Part shown: positions 1 through 8,619 of the stretch, piece by piece
Numbering within the stretch: position 1 is the stretch's first letter
Layout of the letters: each line of letters opens with the position of its first letter
DNA from: Candidatus Protochlamydia phocaeensis
Lineage (GTDB): Bacteria > Chlamydiota > Chlamydiia > Chlamydiales > Parachlamydiaceae
Direction of reading: 5' to 3'
NCBI RefSeq assembly: GCF_001545115.1
Contig: NZ_FCNU01000010.1
Coordinates: 1-64,000 of the forward strand
DNA length: 64,000 nucleotides
Position numbers and translations under genes: made by a program
The notes under the pieces: model-generated
The model's input: the letters and a program-made list of their open reading frames with translations, nothing else
Told to the model about the DNA's origin: nothing
Database searches by the model: none

Positions 1-188
1 GGGCTCAACACCGACCAGTTGGAAAAGAATCTGGCAAAACAAGTTATATTGAAAGATTTAATTGTACTCTTAGACAAAGAGTCGCAAGGCTTGTAAGAAA
101 AACTTTATCTTTCTCTAAAAAACTAGCTAATCATATTGGAATGATCAAATATTTTATCTGTTATTACAATTTAGCATTACATGTTTAG
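1..188 (+). mobile_element. IS1-like transposase, C-terminal end (partial)
   Basis: The frame is open from the window edge to a TAG at 186-188. It encodes the DDE transposase tail typical of IS1-family elements: an [16 protein letters not shown] segment, then [16 protein letters not shown] and a [10 protein letters not shown] stretch. These match the conserved catalytic-E region and C-terminus of IS1 InsB-like transposases. The 5' part lies outside the window. I did not identify the terminal inverted repeat of the element, so its right end is not fixed; AT-rich non-coding sequence follows to about 245. Confidence 0.8.
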
Positions 189-298
189 AACTACCTAATT
201 TTTGTTAATTTTATCATTTTTATTGAGAGATAAAATGATTTTAACCTATTCCGCGCACTCTTCTCTTTTTTCCGGTCGCATTTTATTTAATTCTTTTA

Positions 299-490
299 AT
301 GCAAGCAACTGATACTAATCCTGTAACAAATAAAGTAGGCGTTCGCTTTCATAACTGGTTAGGGGCTTTTGTTTGCAATATTCTAGCTAAATTCGGCCTT
401 GCAAGCGACATTATTGCGGCAACAATTAATGGACGCGCGCTTTACCTGAATAAGGGAAGCGTTAAGAAGTGGTGTGAAAAACATGAATAG
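299..490 (+). CDS. Small hypothetical protein, possibly a fragment
   Basis: This 63-residue reading frame ends in TAG. The sequence looks protein-like (NWLGAFVCNILAKFG, then a polar C-terminus ending KKWCEKHE), but I recognise no family. The frame stays open upstream to about 245 and would add a hydrophobic LLFFPVAFYLILL stretch if a rare start (ATT 248) or a lost 5' part were involved. No clear ribosome binding site precedes the ATG. Its position directly behind a transposase remnant makes a truncated gene plausible. Confidence 0.35.
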   Translation: MQATDTNPVTNKVGVRFHNWLGAFVCNILAKFGLASDIIAATINGRALYLNKGSVKKWCEKHE

Positions 491-653
491 CAATTCAAAG
501 AGGGTTTCTAATTAAAAAATTTCAAAGTTAAATTACTGTTCTTTTTATAAAAAATAAGAAAGTAGGATAATTCCGTTTCTTCCAAACTTCATTTTTTTTT
601 CGCCATCGGGTAAACTTATGTCACTTTAAGTTATTAGATAAGGAAGTTAAGCC

Positions 654-2594
654 ATGCTTATTACATTGAAAGATCAATCATCCATTGAGCTTCCGGAAGG
701 AAGCACTGCCAAAGATTTAGCAGATAAATTAAATCTAAAAGGACCAAGCGAAGCATTGGGAGCATCTGTGAACGGCAAGACGGTTGACCTTTCCCATTCT
801 CTCAAGCATGGCGATCACGTCATTTTATGGAATTTTGAAGATCCGGAAGGAAAAGAAATTTTTTGGCATACATCAGCCCACGTATTAGCCCAAGCCATTT
901 TGCGCATTTGGCCGGATGCTCAGCCCACAATCGGTCCGCCTATTGAGAGCGGATTTTACTACGATTTCGCCAATTTGACCATTTCCGATGCAGATTTTGA
1001 GCGCATTGAAAAAGAAATGCAGGCCATTGTAGCGGCCAATTATGTCTCGCAACGCGAAGTGCTGCCCTCCAAAGAAGAGGCGCTGCGCTTATTTGCCCAT
1101 AATCCCTACAAGTGCGAACTGATCAACAGCTTTGAAGAAGGAAGCCCCTTAACGGCTTACCGCCAAGGAGAATTTTTCGATCTCTGCCGCGGCCCCCATT
1201 TGTTCAATTTGGGCAAACTCAAGGCAATCAAAGTCATGAAAACAGCTGGGGCTTACTGGAGAGGGGATGCCAATAACGAAATGCTCACCCGCATTTATGC
1301 CATTTCTTTTCCCGATCGCAAAATGCTGAAAGACTATCTGCAGCAGCTTGAAGAAGCCAAAAAGCGTGACCACAAAGTTTTGGGACCAAAGCTCGATCTT
1401 TTCTCACTCAAGGAAGAAGCCCCCGGCATGCCTTTTATTCATCCCAAAGGCCTCATCATTTGGAATCAGCTCGTTGCCTATATCCGTGAATGCTTGAGCC
1501 GCAACAACTATGTCGAGATTAAAACGCCGACCATGATGACTCGTGAGCTGTGGGAAACCTCCGGACACTGGAGCAACTATCGCCAAAATATGTTTACTTC
1601 TCAAATCGAGGAACGCGACTTTGCCATCAAGCCCATGAACTGCCCCGGATGCATGCTTTATTATCGCAGCCATACCCACAGCTATCGCGAGTTGCCCTTG
1701 CGCATCGCAGAAATTGGAAACGTGCACCGCTATGAGCCCTCCGGATCGCTTTCCGGCCTCTTTAGAGTGCGCAGCTTCCACCAAGATGATGCCCATATCT
1801 TCATGAAACCCACCGATATTGAGGGCGAAATTTCTGCCGTTTTAGCGCTTGCCGATGAAATTTACTCGACTTTCGGCCTGTCTTATCGCTTAGAGCTATC
1901 TACTCGTCCAGAGAAGAATACCATTGGAACAGACGAGGAATGGGAAATTGCGACAGCCGGATTGAAAGGCGCTTTGGACAAAACAGGCAGAGAGTACCGC
2001 ATCAACGAAGGCGACGGCGCTTTTTACGGCCCCAAGATCGATTTTCACATTCGCGACGCCATCAACCGTAGCTGGCAGTGCGGCACCATTCAGCTTGACA
2101 TGGCACTTCCGGATAAATTCGAGCTCGAATACACCGCTCAAGACGGAACTCGCAAACGTCCAGTCATGATTCACCGCGCCATTTTCGGCTCGATCGAACG
2201 CTTCCTGGGCATTTTGATTGAGCACTATGCAGGCAAATTCCCGCTCTGGTTAAGCCCAAGTCAGATCCGCTTGATTACGGTAGCTGACCGCCATGAGCCC
2301 TATGCCCAACAGCTGGCACAGCGCTTCAAGCAGGCAGGCTTCCACGTGGAAGTCGACAGCTCCAGCGAATCGGTCAGCAAAAAGGTCCGCAATGCCCAGC
2401 TGTCTCAATTCAACTATATCTTGACCGTTGGCGATCAAGAGATGGAGCACCAGACAGCGAATTTGCGCACCCGGGACAATGTCGTGCACGGAGAAATTCA
2501 AATCGACGAATTTATCCAAAAGATCGACCAAGAGAGGCAGCAACGCCTTCAAACATCCCCTTATGCGTCTCAGTCAGCAACAGAAAGGACATAA
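654..2594 (+). CDS. thrS: Threonyl-tRNA synthetase
   Basis: This cytoplasmic enzyme charges tRNA-Thr with threonine. The 646 residues match the normal bacterial length. Visible domains in order are the TGS domain (about 1-60), the editing domain with HTSAH (72-76) and a CRGPH zinc-site motif near residue 180, the class II catalytic core with the zinc-binding NCPGC segment, a motif 2 region with RVRSFHQDDAH, a motif 3 region with GSIERFLGILIEH, and an anticodon-binding domain. AAGGAAG lies 6 bases before the ATG and fixes the start. The next gene begins 3 bases after the stop. In Chlamydia the order thrS, parA/minD-like, pGP6-D-like is conserved, so this cluster is a strong lineage marker. Confidence 0.98.
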   Translation: MLITLKDQSSIELPEGSTAKDLADKLNLKGPSEALGASVNGKTVDLSHSLKHGDHVILWNFEDPEGKEIFWHTSAHVLAQAILRIWPDAQPTIGPPIESGFYYDFANLTISDADFERIEKEMQAIVAANYVSQREVLPSKEEALRLFAHNPYKCELINSFEEGSPLTAYRQGEFFDLCRGPHLFNLGKLKAIKVMKTAGAYWRGDANNEMLTRIYAISFPDRKMLKDYLQQLEEAKKRDHKVLGPKLDLFSLKEEAPGMPFIHPKGLIIWNQLVAYIRECLSRNNYVEIKTPTMMTRELWETSGHWSNYRQNMFTSQIEERDFAIKPMNCPGCMLYYRSHTHSYRELPLRIAEIGNVHRYEPSGSLSGLFRVRSFHQDDAHIFMKPTDIEGEISAVLALADEIYSTFGLSYRLELSTRPEKNTIGTDEEWEIATAGLKGALDKTGREYRINEGDGAFYGPKIDFHIRDAINRSWQCGTIQLDMALPDKFELEYTAQDGTRKRPVMIHRAIFGSIERFLGILIEHYAGKFPLWLSPSQIRLITVADRHEPYAQQLAQRFKQAGFHVEVDSSSESVSKKVRNAQLSQFNYILTVGDQEMEHQTANLRTRDNVVHGEIQIDEFIQKIDQERQQRLQTSPYASQSATERT

Positions 2595-2597
2595 CCT

Positions 2598-3350
2598 ATG
2601 CAAACGATTGCCATTAGCAGCTTCAAAGGAGGAACAGCCAAAACCTCTACAGCTCTGCATTTGGGAGCTGCTTTGTCAAAGTTTCACAAAAAGAAAGTGT
2701 TGCTCATCGATTTCGATGCCCAAGCCAATCTCACCACGGGCTTGGGCTTTGATCCCGATGAAAATGACAGCTTAGCCCCTGTTCTACAAGGCAATAAAAC
2801 ACTTTCCGACGTCATTAAAAAGACGGACATCTCTTCTTTGGATTTAATTCCAGCCGATACGTGGCTGGAAAGGGTAGAGGTGACCGGGAATTTGGCAGCT
2901 GACCGTTATTCACATGAAAAACTGCGCGATCTGCTCCGCCCCCTTCAGTATGACTTTGCCATCATCGACACCCCTCCCTCCCTTTGCTGGCTGACGGAGT
3001 CCGCCTTGATTGCCGCTCAGCACACGCTCGTTTGCGTCACACCTGAGTTTTATAGCGTCAAAGGGTTGGAGCGCTTGAGTCAATTTATGGACAGCATCGG
3101 CCAGCGGCATCCCTTAAATGTCTTGGGCGTCGTCCTCTCTTTTTGGAACGCGCGCGGAAAAAGCAACCAAGCTTTCCTGGAAGTGATCGAGCGCACTTTT
3201 CCCAATAAGGCCTTGCAGAATAAAATTCGACGGGATATTTCAGTTTCGGAAGCCTCCATTTATGGGAAACCGGTATTCGATACCGATCCAGATAGCCGTG
3301 CGGCAGAAGATTACTTGGCCGTCGCCAAAGAACTTCTTCAACGCTTATAA
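2598..3350 (+). CDS. ParA/MinD-type ATPase (chlamydial chromosomal pGP5-D-like)
   Basis: A 250-residue ParA-family ATPase. It carries the deviant Walker A motif KGGTAKT (residues 10-16), a Walker A' region LLIDFDAQAN, and a Walker B-like IIDTPPS. Such ATPases position DNA or protein complexes; the chromosomal chlamydial homologue is annotated MinD/ParA and is related to plasmid protein pGP5-D. It lies 3 bases after thrS and just ahead of a pGP6-D-like gene, so the two probably work together as their plasmid counterparts do. No ParB gene is visible beside it. Confidence 0.9.
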   Translation: MQTIAISSFKGGTAKTSTALHLGAALSKFHKKKVLLIDFDAQANLTTGLGFDPDENDSLAPVLQGNKTLSDVIKKTDISSLDLIPADTWLERVEVTGNLAADRYSHEKLRDLLRPLQYDFAIIDTPPSLCWLTESALIAAQHTLVCVTPEFYSVKGLERLSQFMDSIGQRHPLNVLGVVLSFWNARGKSNQAFLEVIERTFPNKALQNKIRRDISVSEASIYGKPVFDTDPDSRAAEDYLAVAKELLQRL

Positions 3351-3407
3351 ACCTCGCATGTAAAGCCGTTTTACATCTAAAATTGATTTGAACCCAAGGA
3401 TATGGAC

Positions 3408-4142
3408 ATGGCCGACGTCAACTCGATCCTCACGCAGCGCATCAAAAAATCCCCGCATACGTCCAAAATGGCGGCAATGGCCCAGCAATCAGCGACTGGC
3501 AACCTGACAAGTTTTGCCGGCGTTTTCAGCGTTTCAGAGCTGAGCGATAAAGAGAAGCTTGCATTAGAAGGGCTTTTAACGGCCTATGCGCAAGAAGAGA
3601 GCAATGTGCAGGTAGATCTTCAAACGCTGATTTCCTTAACTTCAGAGGTTAAGGCCATTAATAACCAAGCGGCTATTCTTCATGGAGAACGGATTAAAAA
3701 AGCCCATCAGCTGCTGATCCGTTACCGCGATGGAGCCTTTACAGCTTGGCTGATTGCCGCTTATGGTAACCGCCAAACACCTTATAATTTAATGCAATAT
3801 TATGACTTCTGGGAGGCAATGCCCAAAGCTTTGCGGCCGCAAATTGAAGAAATGCCGCGCCAAGCCGTTTATGTCCTGGCCAGCCGCACGGGCAGTTTGG
3901 AGAAAAAGCAGGAAATCGTTGCCAATTATCGCGGCGAATCTAAAACAGACCTTCTGACAGTCATCCGCCATGCCTTTCCTTTAGACCAGGAAGACAAACG
4001 ACAGCAAAAAATGGGAGCGGGCTTAATTCAAGGCCTGCAGCGGCTCTATCAACAATTCAAACAATGTCCTTGCGAGCTGAGTGCCGCGCAAAAAGAACAA
4101 GTAAACGCTCTTTTGCAACAAATCCAGCAGCTGATTGCTTAG
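3408..4142 (+). CDS. pGP6-D-like protein
   Basis: A 244-residue protein whose place (thrS, ParA, this gene) and sequence type match the chromosomal homologue of Chlamydia plasmid protein pGP6-D. Its biochemical function is unknown. The segment around RYRDGAFTAWLIAAYGNRQT followed by a YDFWEAMPKALRP stretch resembles that family. I chose the ATG at 3408, not the in-frame ATG at 3402, because AAGGA (3396-3400) is 7 bases from 3408 but only 1 base from 3402. The C-terminus is Gln-rich and helical. The 57-bp gap from the ATPase gene suggests co-transcription. Confidence 0.8.
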   Translation: MADVNSILTQRIKKSPHTSKMAAMAQQSATGNLTSFAGVFSVSELSDKEKLALEGLLTAYAQEESNVQVDLQTLISLTSEVKAINNQAAILHGERIKKAHQLLIRYRDGAFTAWLIAAYGNRQTPYNLMQYYDFWEAMPKALRPQIEEMPRQAVYVLASRTGSLEKKQEIVANYRGESKTDLLTVIRHAFPLDQEDKRQQKMGAGLIQGLQRLYQQFKQCPCELSAAQKEQVNALLQQIQQLIA

Positions 4143-4208
4143 GCAGCGAATGGATTTAACGTTTTAAACCTAATGAGTATAAAGATTCAATCAAGCGAAG
4201 AGGTCACC

Positions 4209-4919
4209 ATGGCAAAACACACTTTTACGCCTTTTGTATTAGAACCAAGCTGGCAAAAAGTGATGAAAGAAGAGCTTAGTCAGCCGTATGTGGCGGAATT
4301 GGCTGCTTTTGTGGAAAAAGAATATGCCTCCTCTCCCAAGCCTATTTATCCGCCGCGCGACCTCATTTTTAATGCTTTTCAACAAACGCCTTTTCATAAA
4401 ACCCAAGTGCTTTTGATGGGACAGGATCCTTATCACGGCCCAGGACAAGCCCATGGCTTGAGCTTTAGCGTTCCCAAAGGCGTGAAGCCCCCTCCTTCTT
4501 TGCAAAATATCTTTAAAGAACTGGAATCCGATGTGCATATTCCCCGGCCTTCCAATGGCTGTTTAATCCCTTGGGCAAAGCAAGGCATTCTGCTGCTCAA
4601 TGCCACTTTAACAGTTCGGCAAGGCGAGCCGCTTTCTCATCACGGCAGGGGATGGGAACACTTCACGGACGCAGTTGTCCGCAAATTGCAAGAAAGAGAA
4701 GATCCCGTCATTTTTGTTCTATGGGGAAAATCAGCTCAAGACAAGTGCCGCTTCTTGCGCGAATCAGGCATGCCCTCGCGTCACTTTATTTTGACCGCGG
4801 CCCATCCTTCCCCTTATTCCGCCAATAATGGCTTCTTTGGTTGCCGCCATTTTTCCAAGATCAATGAATTGCTCGAACAGCAAGGGAAAACGCCTATTTT
4901 TTGGCCTTTGGAAGATTAG
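4209..4919 (+). CDS. ung: Uracil-DNA glycosylase
   Basis: Family 1 uracil-DNA glycosylase; it removes uracil from DNA at the first step of base excision repair. The catalytic-water motif GQDPYH is at residues 71-76 (Asp73) and the HPSPYS leucine-loop motif at 199-204. Length, 236 residues, is typical. An upstream in-frame ATG at 4173 would add 12 residues, but the ATG at 4209 has AAGAGG 5-6 bases before it and is preferred. The protein is complete, with no missing catalytic residue. Confidence 0.96.
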   Translation: MAKHTFTPFVLEPSWQKVMKEELSQPYVAELAAFVEKEYASSPKPIYPPRDLIFNAFQQTPFHKTQVLLMGQDPYHGPGQAHGLSFSVPKGVKPPPSLQNIFKELESDVHIPRPSNGCLIPWAKQGILLLNATLTVRQGEPLSHHGRGWEHFTDAVVRKLQEREDPVIFVLWGKSAQDKCRFLRESGMPSRHFILTAAHPSPYSANNGFFGCRHFSKINELLEQQGKTPIFWPLED

Positions 4920-4978
4920 CCGAATGGCTGAAAAGTTAAGCGGCAGCGCTCGCAATCCAATAAATCCGGCAGGGAATT

Positions 4979-5067
4979 GAAAATGGCTAATGGATCAGAT
5001 TCGAGTTCTTTTCCCTAGGGGCGCGCTCTAAGAGGAAATACGCTGAGGTATAAGCGATTGTGCATTT
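4979..5067. repeat. Family 2 dispersed inverted repeat
   Basis: The left arm reads AATGGCTAATGGATCAGATT then CGAGTTCTTTTCCC; the right arm, read on the other strand, gives CGCTTATACCTCAG and TATTTCCTC. The same pattern recurs near 40.7, 47.4 and 54.4 kb. It fills most of the gap after ung. Confidence 0.6.
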
Positions 5068-5171
5068 TAAGAAATCTTCTAAAGACTGCTCAAAAGATAT
5101 CTCAAAATCATCTTGATAAGAATCCAACGAGTCTCTACAAAGGAAATAGGTGTTTATTTGGGGAGGCAAGT

Positions 5172-5504
5172 GTGGTCTATTCCGAATGTTGTCGAGAAAA
5201 ACTTTTTCAATCTAAAATTAATGGCCAATCTCGGCCATTTATCGACCAAAACTTGCAGCTCCGCATTCCTGGTGCAGAATTGCCTGCAGAACCTTCCGAT
5301 CCCCCGCCCCACAATCCTATCTATTCCCATTATGCTCATGCTTTGCCAGCGGCATCTTACCTCCCCAGTACTTTTAGAGAAGCCGAACTTAACAAGGCCA
5401 TGGCAGATGCCCAGCAGTCTTATGAAGCCTGGAAGAAAATGCATCAACAACTGATGGAAGCTGCCCAGCAGTATTTTTCCCAATCCATTGATCAACAAAA
5501 CTAA
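5172..5504 (+). CDS. Hypothetical protein
   Basis: A GTG start at 5172 is favoured because GGGGAGG (5160-5166) lies 5 bases upstream; this gives 110 residues. A longer frame opening at 5058 would begin inside the family 2 repeat and lacks a binding site. The middle is Pro-rich (LPAEPSDPPPHNPIYSHY), followed by an Ala/Gln-rich helix (about the last 40 residues, with AELNKAMADAQQSYEAWKKM). I recognise no family. An opposite-strand frame covers the same region but has no supported start. The osmC gene begins 53 bases later. Confidence 0.5.
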   Translation: MVYSECCREKLFQSKINGQSRPFIDQNLQLRIPGAELPAEPSDPPPHNPIYSHYAHALPAASYLPSTFREAELNKAMADAQQSYEAWKKMHQQLMEAAQQYFSQSIDQQN

Positions 5505-5557
5505 CAATTTTTCCACAATCTATTATTGAGGAAAAGACGTTTAAAAGGAGAGAAATT

Positions 5558-6010
5558 ATGCAACGCAACGCATCGGCTGTTTGGCAAGGAGGCTTAAAAG
5601 ACGGCAAAGGAAATCTTTCTACGGAGAGCGGCGTCTTTAAACAAACCCCCTATTCTTTTGGAACGCGATTTGAAAATGAAAAGGGAACCAATCCCGAAGA
5701 ACTATTGGCTGCAGCCCATGCCGGATGCTTTACAATGGCTCTTTCCGCCGAACTTGGCAAGGCCGGCCTCACTCCCGAAAAATTGGAAACAAAAGCGACC
5801 ATTACACTTGAAAAGTCCGGTGACGGCTTTGCGATTACAAAAAGCCACCTCGACCTGACGGCTCATATTCCAGGAGCCGACCAAGCCAAATTTGACGCCG
5901 CTGTCAATGCAGCCAAAGCAGGCTGTCCTGTCTCCAAGCTCTTTAAAGCTGAAATTACCCTAACTTCTCACCTCAAATCCGAAAAAGCTCAAGCCCTTAG
6001 CAATAAATAA
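5558..6010 (+). CDS. osmC: OsmC-family peroxiredoxin
   Basis: OsmC/Ohr-type thiol peroxidases reduce organic hydroperoxides in the cytoplasm. The 150-residue protein has the family layout: an N-terminal strand region (ASAVWQGGLKDGKG), the first redox cysteine in AAAHAGCFTMAL, and the second in AAKAGCPVSKLF. The preceding AAAGGAGAG lies about 6 bases before the ATG. The GTNPEELLAAAHAGC and the ATI..E..GDGFAI pattern fit the OsmC branch rather than Ohr. Confidence 0.92.
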   Translation: MQRNASAVWQGGLKDGKGNLSTESGVFKQTPYSFGTRFENEKGTNPEELLAAAHAGCFTMALSAELGKAGLTPEKLETKATITLEKSGDGFAITKSHLDLTAHIPGADQAKFDAAVNAAKAGCPVSKLFKAEITLTSHLKSEKAQALSNK

Positions 6011-6044
6011 CGCTAATTTTGGTATCCTTTTAACAGCTCCATTT

Positions 6045-6088
6045 GCTTATCCCGGCGATCGCTCTTTGTCGCTTCGCTTGGGATAAGC
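6045..6088 (+). terminator. Long inverted repeat downstream of osmC
   Basis: GCTTATCCC (6045-6053) pairs with GGGATAAGC (6080-6088) around a 26-base loop that itself contains a GCGATCGC palindrome. A short TTTAAAAAA run follows. It may end the osmC transcript. The rest of the gap to 6348 is very AT-rich, with a TATAAT at 6281-6286 but no well-spaced -35 box. Confidence 0.4.
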
Positions 6089-6348
6089 CTTTAAAAAATT
6101 CTTCTTTTTTTCACCTCCTTCTGTCCTTTAAATGAAGAAAATTTCTCTTCCTCTCTCTTTTTTGGCATCCTTTTTGCACTTTTAATTTTTATTAAAAATG
6201 ATTTAACAAAATTTAAAATTAAAATTGCTTTTATTTAACTAAATCTCAATTAATTGATTTAAATTTATCAACAAAACTTCTATAATATAATTAAGAGATT
6301 ACTATCTCTATTTTTTATCTCACTAACCATTTCAAACTGGTGGGAAAT

Positions 6349-6747
6349 ATGTTAATTGAAAAAGATCTTCAAAAGGTATTCAATCAATTAGCAGGGGGAG
6401 ACGCGATCAAAGTTTCCTTTGAAGGATCAGACATTTTTGTGCGCTTTATCAATGATGCTTCCAAGCTTTCTTTGAGCACCTCTGTTTACTATGGCGGTAA
6501 CTATATTCCTTCAAGTGTTAGAAACTGTCTGTCTCATAAATTCCCTTCCCATCCCTCTATTCGTACTTACCTGACAGTCGATGAAAAGCACTATCAGATC
6601 AATCTTCACTATTTAGGCAACGTAGACTCGCTAAACCAAGCGTATTTTAAAGAGCTCATCGAAGAATTTGGCTGGATTGCCGATAAATGGCGGCGTTACT
6701 TAGACGAACATGATAAAAATGACCTTGTCTATGTAAGGGTAAGATAG
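6349..6747 (+). CDS. Hypothetical protein, chaperone-like size and layout
   Basis: A 132-residue protein. GGTGGG just before the ATG at 6349 makes this the start in preference to the in-frame GTG at 6340. It begins with a helix (MLIEKDLQKVFNQLAG), has a strand-rich middle, and ends in an amphipathic helix with ELIEEFGWIADKWRRYL. Size, mixed alpha/beta order and C-terminal helix resemble type III secretion chaperones of the CesT/SycE fold, but this is inference from shape only. It is monocistronic and convergent with tatC. Confidence 0.65.
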   Translation: MLIEKDLQKVFNQLAGGDAIKVSFEGSDIFVRFINDASKLSLSTSVYYGGNYIPSSVRNCLSHKFPSHPSIRTYLTVDEKHYQINLHYLGNVDSLNQAYFKELIEEFGWIADKWRRYLDEHDKNDLVYVRVR

Positions 6748-6817
6748 ACATGCTATCCAGCTAGAGTCTGAAAAGCAGGGGAAGTATTAAAAGGGAATCC
6801 GAAGAAGCAAACCTTGC

Positions 6818-7738
6818 TCATGATTTATAAAAAGGCAAATAAGCACGCTTTTGCTTCCACCTGCCGTATAAAATAGCAAGCTCGTAAAGACCGACCAAGG
6901 GAATAGCGAGCATCAGCTGAGTGGGCACATCGGGCGGCGTCAATAAGGCGCTTACGATCAAAGCTCCCACGATCATATAACGCCGTTTGGCAGCCAGCCA
7001 TTGCGGCGAGATCCATTGAAAATGAACTAGGCATAACAAGAGCAAGCCCAATTCAAAAGCGACCGCATGGCCTGCATATAAGAGAAACGAGTAATCAATG
7101 TAGCTGGCCAAGGACCAGGCGTTTTGTCCCAAAGGGGCATTAAAAGCCTCTAAATAGTGGTTGGCCAGCGGAATAGTAATAAAGTGGGCCATTCCAGCCC
7201 CCAATCCCAGCCAAAGAAACGACAAGCCGGTAAACGGAAGCAATAGAGTTTTCTCGGCTTGGTTTAATCCAGGCAAAATAAAGCGTAAAAAGACCCATCC
7301 CCACAAGGGAGACGTTAGGGCCAGGCTAAGCCAAAAGCAGACCTTGAGTGCCAATAAAAAGCCTTCTAGAGGTCCCAAAATGAGAAGCTGGGGAACCTGG
7401 GGACTATCGTATTCTATAAAGTGGTTGGGAGGAATCCGGACGCGATGGCTTCCTTCCCATTCAAATTTCTCGCCCCGAACAGCTGAAGCCTTTTGGGGAA
7501 GCGTATAAGTTAAAGCAGTCGTTCCGTGATTTTCGACTCGCTCGCGCTGAATAATTTCTCTGGAAAGAGCAGAATTCTTTGCCTGGCGCCAACTCTGCGT
7601 CAGCGAGTGAAATAGCGGTTCATAAAAGATAAATAGTCCCAAACAGCCAATGCCCACAATCAGGATCATGCGAATCAGAGTAGAGCGCAAGTCCTCTAAA
7701 TGCCCTCCAATGCTCTTCCACTCTTCTTGTCCGGACAT
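6818..7738 (-). CDS. tatC: Sec-independent protein translocase TatC
   Basis: TatC is the multispanning receptor for twin-arginine signal peptides in the inner membrane. The diagnostic N-terminal motif HLEDLRS is at residues 13-19. Six hydrophobic segments can be counted. At 306 residues it is longer than the usual 250 or so because the first periplasmic loop is enlarged (residues about 45-115). The start is the ATG at 7738; a longer frame to 7921 merely runs through tatA. It lies 7 bp downstream of tatA in one operon. A Tat substrate in this window is the Rieske protein at 57.5 kb. Confidence 0.93.
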   Translation of the reverse strand: MSGQEEWKSIGGHLEDLRSTLIRMILIVGIGCLGLFIFYEPLFHSLTQSWRQAKNSALSREIIQRERVENHGTTALTYTLPQKASAVRGEKFEWEGSHRVRIPPNHFIEYDSPQVPQLLILGPLEGFLLALKVCFWLSLALTSPLWGWVFLRFILPGLNQAEKTLLLPFTGLSFLWLGLGAGMAHFITIPLANHYLEAFNAPLGQNAWSLASYIDYSFLLYAGHAVAFELGLLLLCLVHFQWISPQWLAAKRRYMIVGALIVSALLTPPDVPTQLMLAIPLVGLYELAILYGRWKQKRAYLPFYKS

Positions 7739-7745
7739 GGTTTGC

Positions 7746-7973
7746 TTATTGGTCCTTTGATGAATCGGCAGGCAAAACAGCGACCTTCTCGTCTTTTTCG
7801 GACTGATGATGCATAGGAGGGGATGACATCGGCTGTTCATCTTCCCCATAACAGGCCTTTTTAAATTCACGGATTCCCTTGCCCAAGCTTTGAGCAAATT
7901 CGGGAAGCTTTTTGCCGCCAAACAAAATCAATACGACAACTAGAATCACCAAAATTTCGCCGGTGCCCATCAT
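7746..7973 (-). CDS. tatA: Sec-independent translocase protein TatA
   Basis: A 75-residue TatA/TatE-type protein: an N-terminal membrane helix (EILVILVVVLILFGG), then the hinge and amphipathic helix with KKLPEFAQSLGKGIREFKK, then a polar acidic tail. The FGGKKLPE motif is diagnostic. The first of two adjacent ATG codons (7973) has AAGGA 7 bases upstream. It oligomerises as the pore-forming component with TatC, encoded immediately downstream. No tatB is visible, so this single TatA may serve both roles. Confidence 0.93.
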   Translation of the reverse strand: MMGTGEILVILVVVLILFGGKKLPEFAQSLGKGIREFKKACYGEDEQPMSSPPMHHQSEKDEKVAVLPADSSKDQ

Positions 7974-8619
7974 AGAATAGTCCTTTGCTCTCGTGATTTT
8001 ATGCCTACCGCATGCAGAGAAATTAGCCTAAAACCGACTTATCACAGGATTTCAAGAATTTAAGCTAAATTTTTCTGTTTACATGGGACGGCGATCAACG
8101 TCATTTTGCGCCGGGGACAAATAAAGGGCAAAAGCTTTTTTTATTAGCATTTCAACAGGCGTTGAAGAAGAAGAGAAATTAAATAATAGTATTTCTTCCT
8201 CTTTAGTTGTTGTGGGTTTGTTCATAACTTTTCATTTAATTCGGATAGCCATTTCCTTTCTTCAGAGACAATACCCGCTATAACATATTCTAGAGCCATT
8301 TTCGTCAGCAAAAAGCAACAAATCCACGGATTGATTGAATTGTTGATAACTCGTTTATAAGTTGTTGATAGCCGCCTTGAAATAAACAACATAAACATTG
8401 AGTGGGGACTTATCTTCAAGAGAAAGGCCGTTTATGTTCAATTTATCCACAATTTTGCGCTAAATTTAAGGGATTTTTTGCAAAAATTGGTTTTTGAAGA
8501 CTGAAAATTCCATAACGGCTAGGCAATCGCTGCTGATTCGTTGAAAATTTAGAAGAGGCGAAGAGAATAATGAACAAGCAAACCATTATTCTCTTAGAGA
8601 GGGATTAAAAAACGCCGCA
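7974..8619. other. Non-coding gap between tatA and the VOC gene
   Basis: No convincing gene. It contains AT-rich sequence, a CAACAAATCCAC motif at 8317-8328 that also occurs in family 3 repeats, two TTGTTGATA motifs near 8340-8365, and TTATCCACA near 8440 that matches a DnaA-box consensus. A 65-residue minus-strand frame at 8222-8419 has no protein-like features and is not accepted. Confidence 0.5.
8561..8595 (-). terminator. Hairpin downstream of VOC-protein gene
   Basis: AAGAGAATAATG (8561-8572) and CATTATTCTCTT (8584-8595) form a perfect 12-bp stem with an 11-base loop, 25 bases past the stop of the minus-strand gene. There is no strong T-run on the transcript strand, so termination is only probable. 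Confidence 0.5.

Noticed and set aside
5154..5607. Minus-strand frames opposite the 5172-5504 gene
   Set aside because: No start with a binding site; the plus-strand frame has GGGGAGG and a plausible helical C-terminus.
7739..7921. N-terminal extension of TatC
   Set aside because: It is antisense-free but overlaps tatA in another frame; the HLEDLR motif sits at the normal distance from ATG 7738.
8222..8419. Minus-strand frame of 65 codons in the tatA-VOC gap
   Set aside because: Composition looks random, no binding site, and it covers repeat-like motifs shared with other gaps.
8220..8460. Possible replication origin (TTATCCACA plus TTGTTGATA motifs)
   Set aside because: Only one perfect DnaA-box-like site, no dnaA, dnaN or similar gene nearby; the motifs also occur in dispersed repeats.
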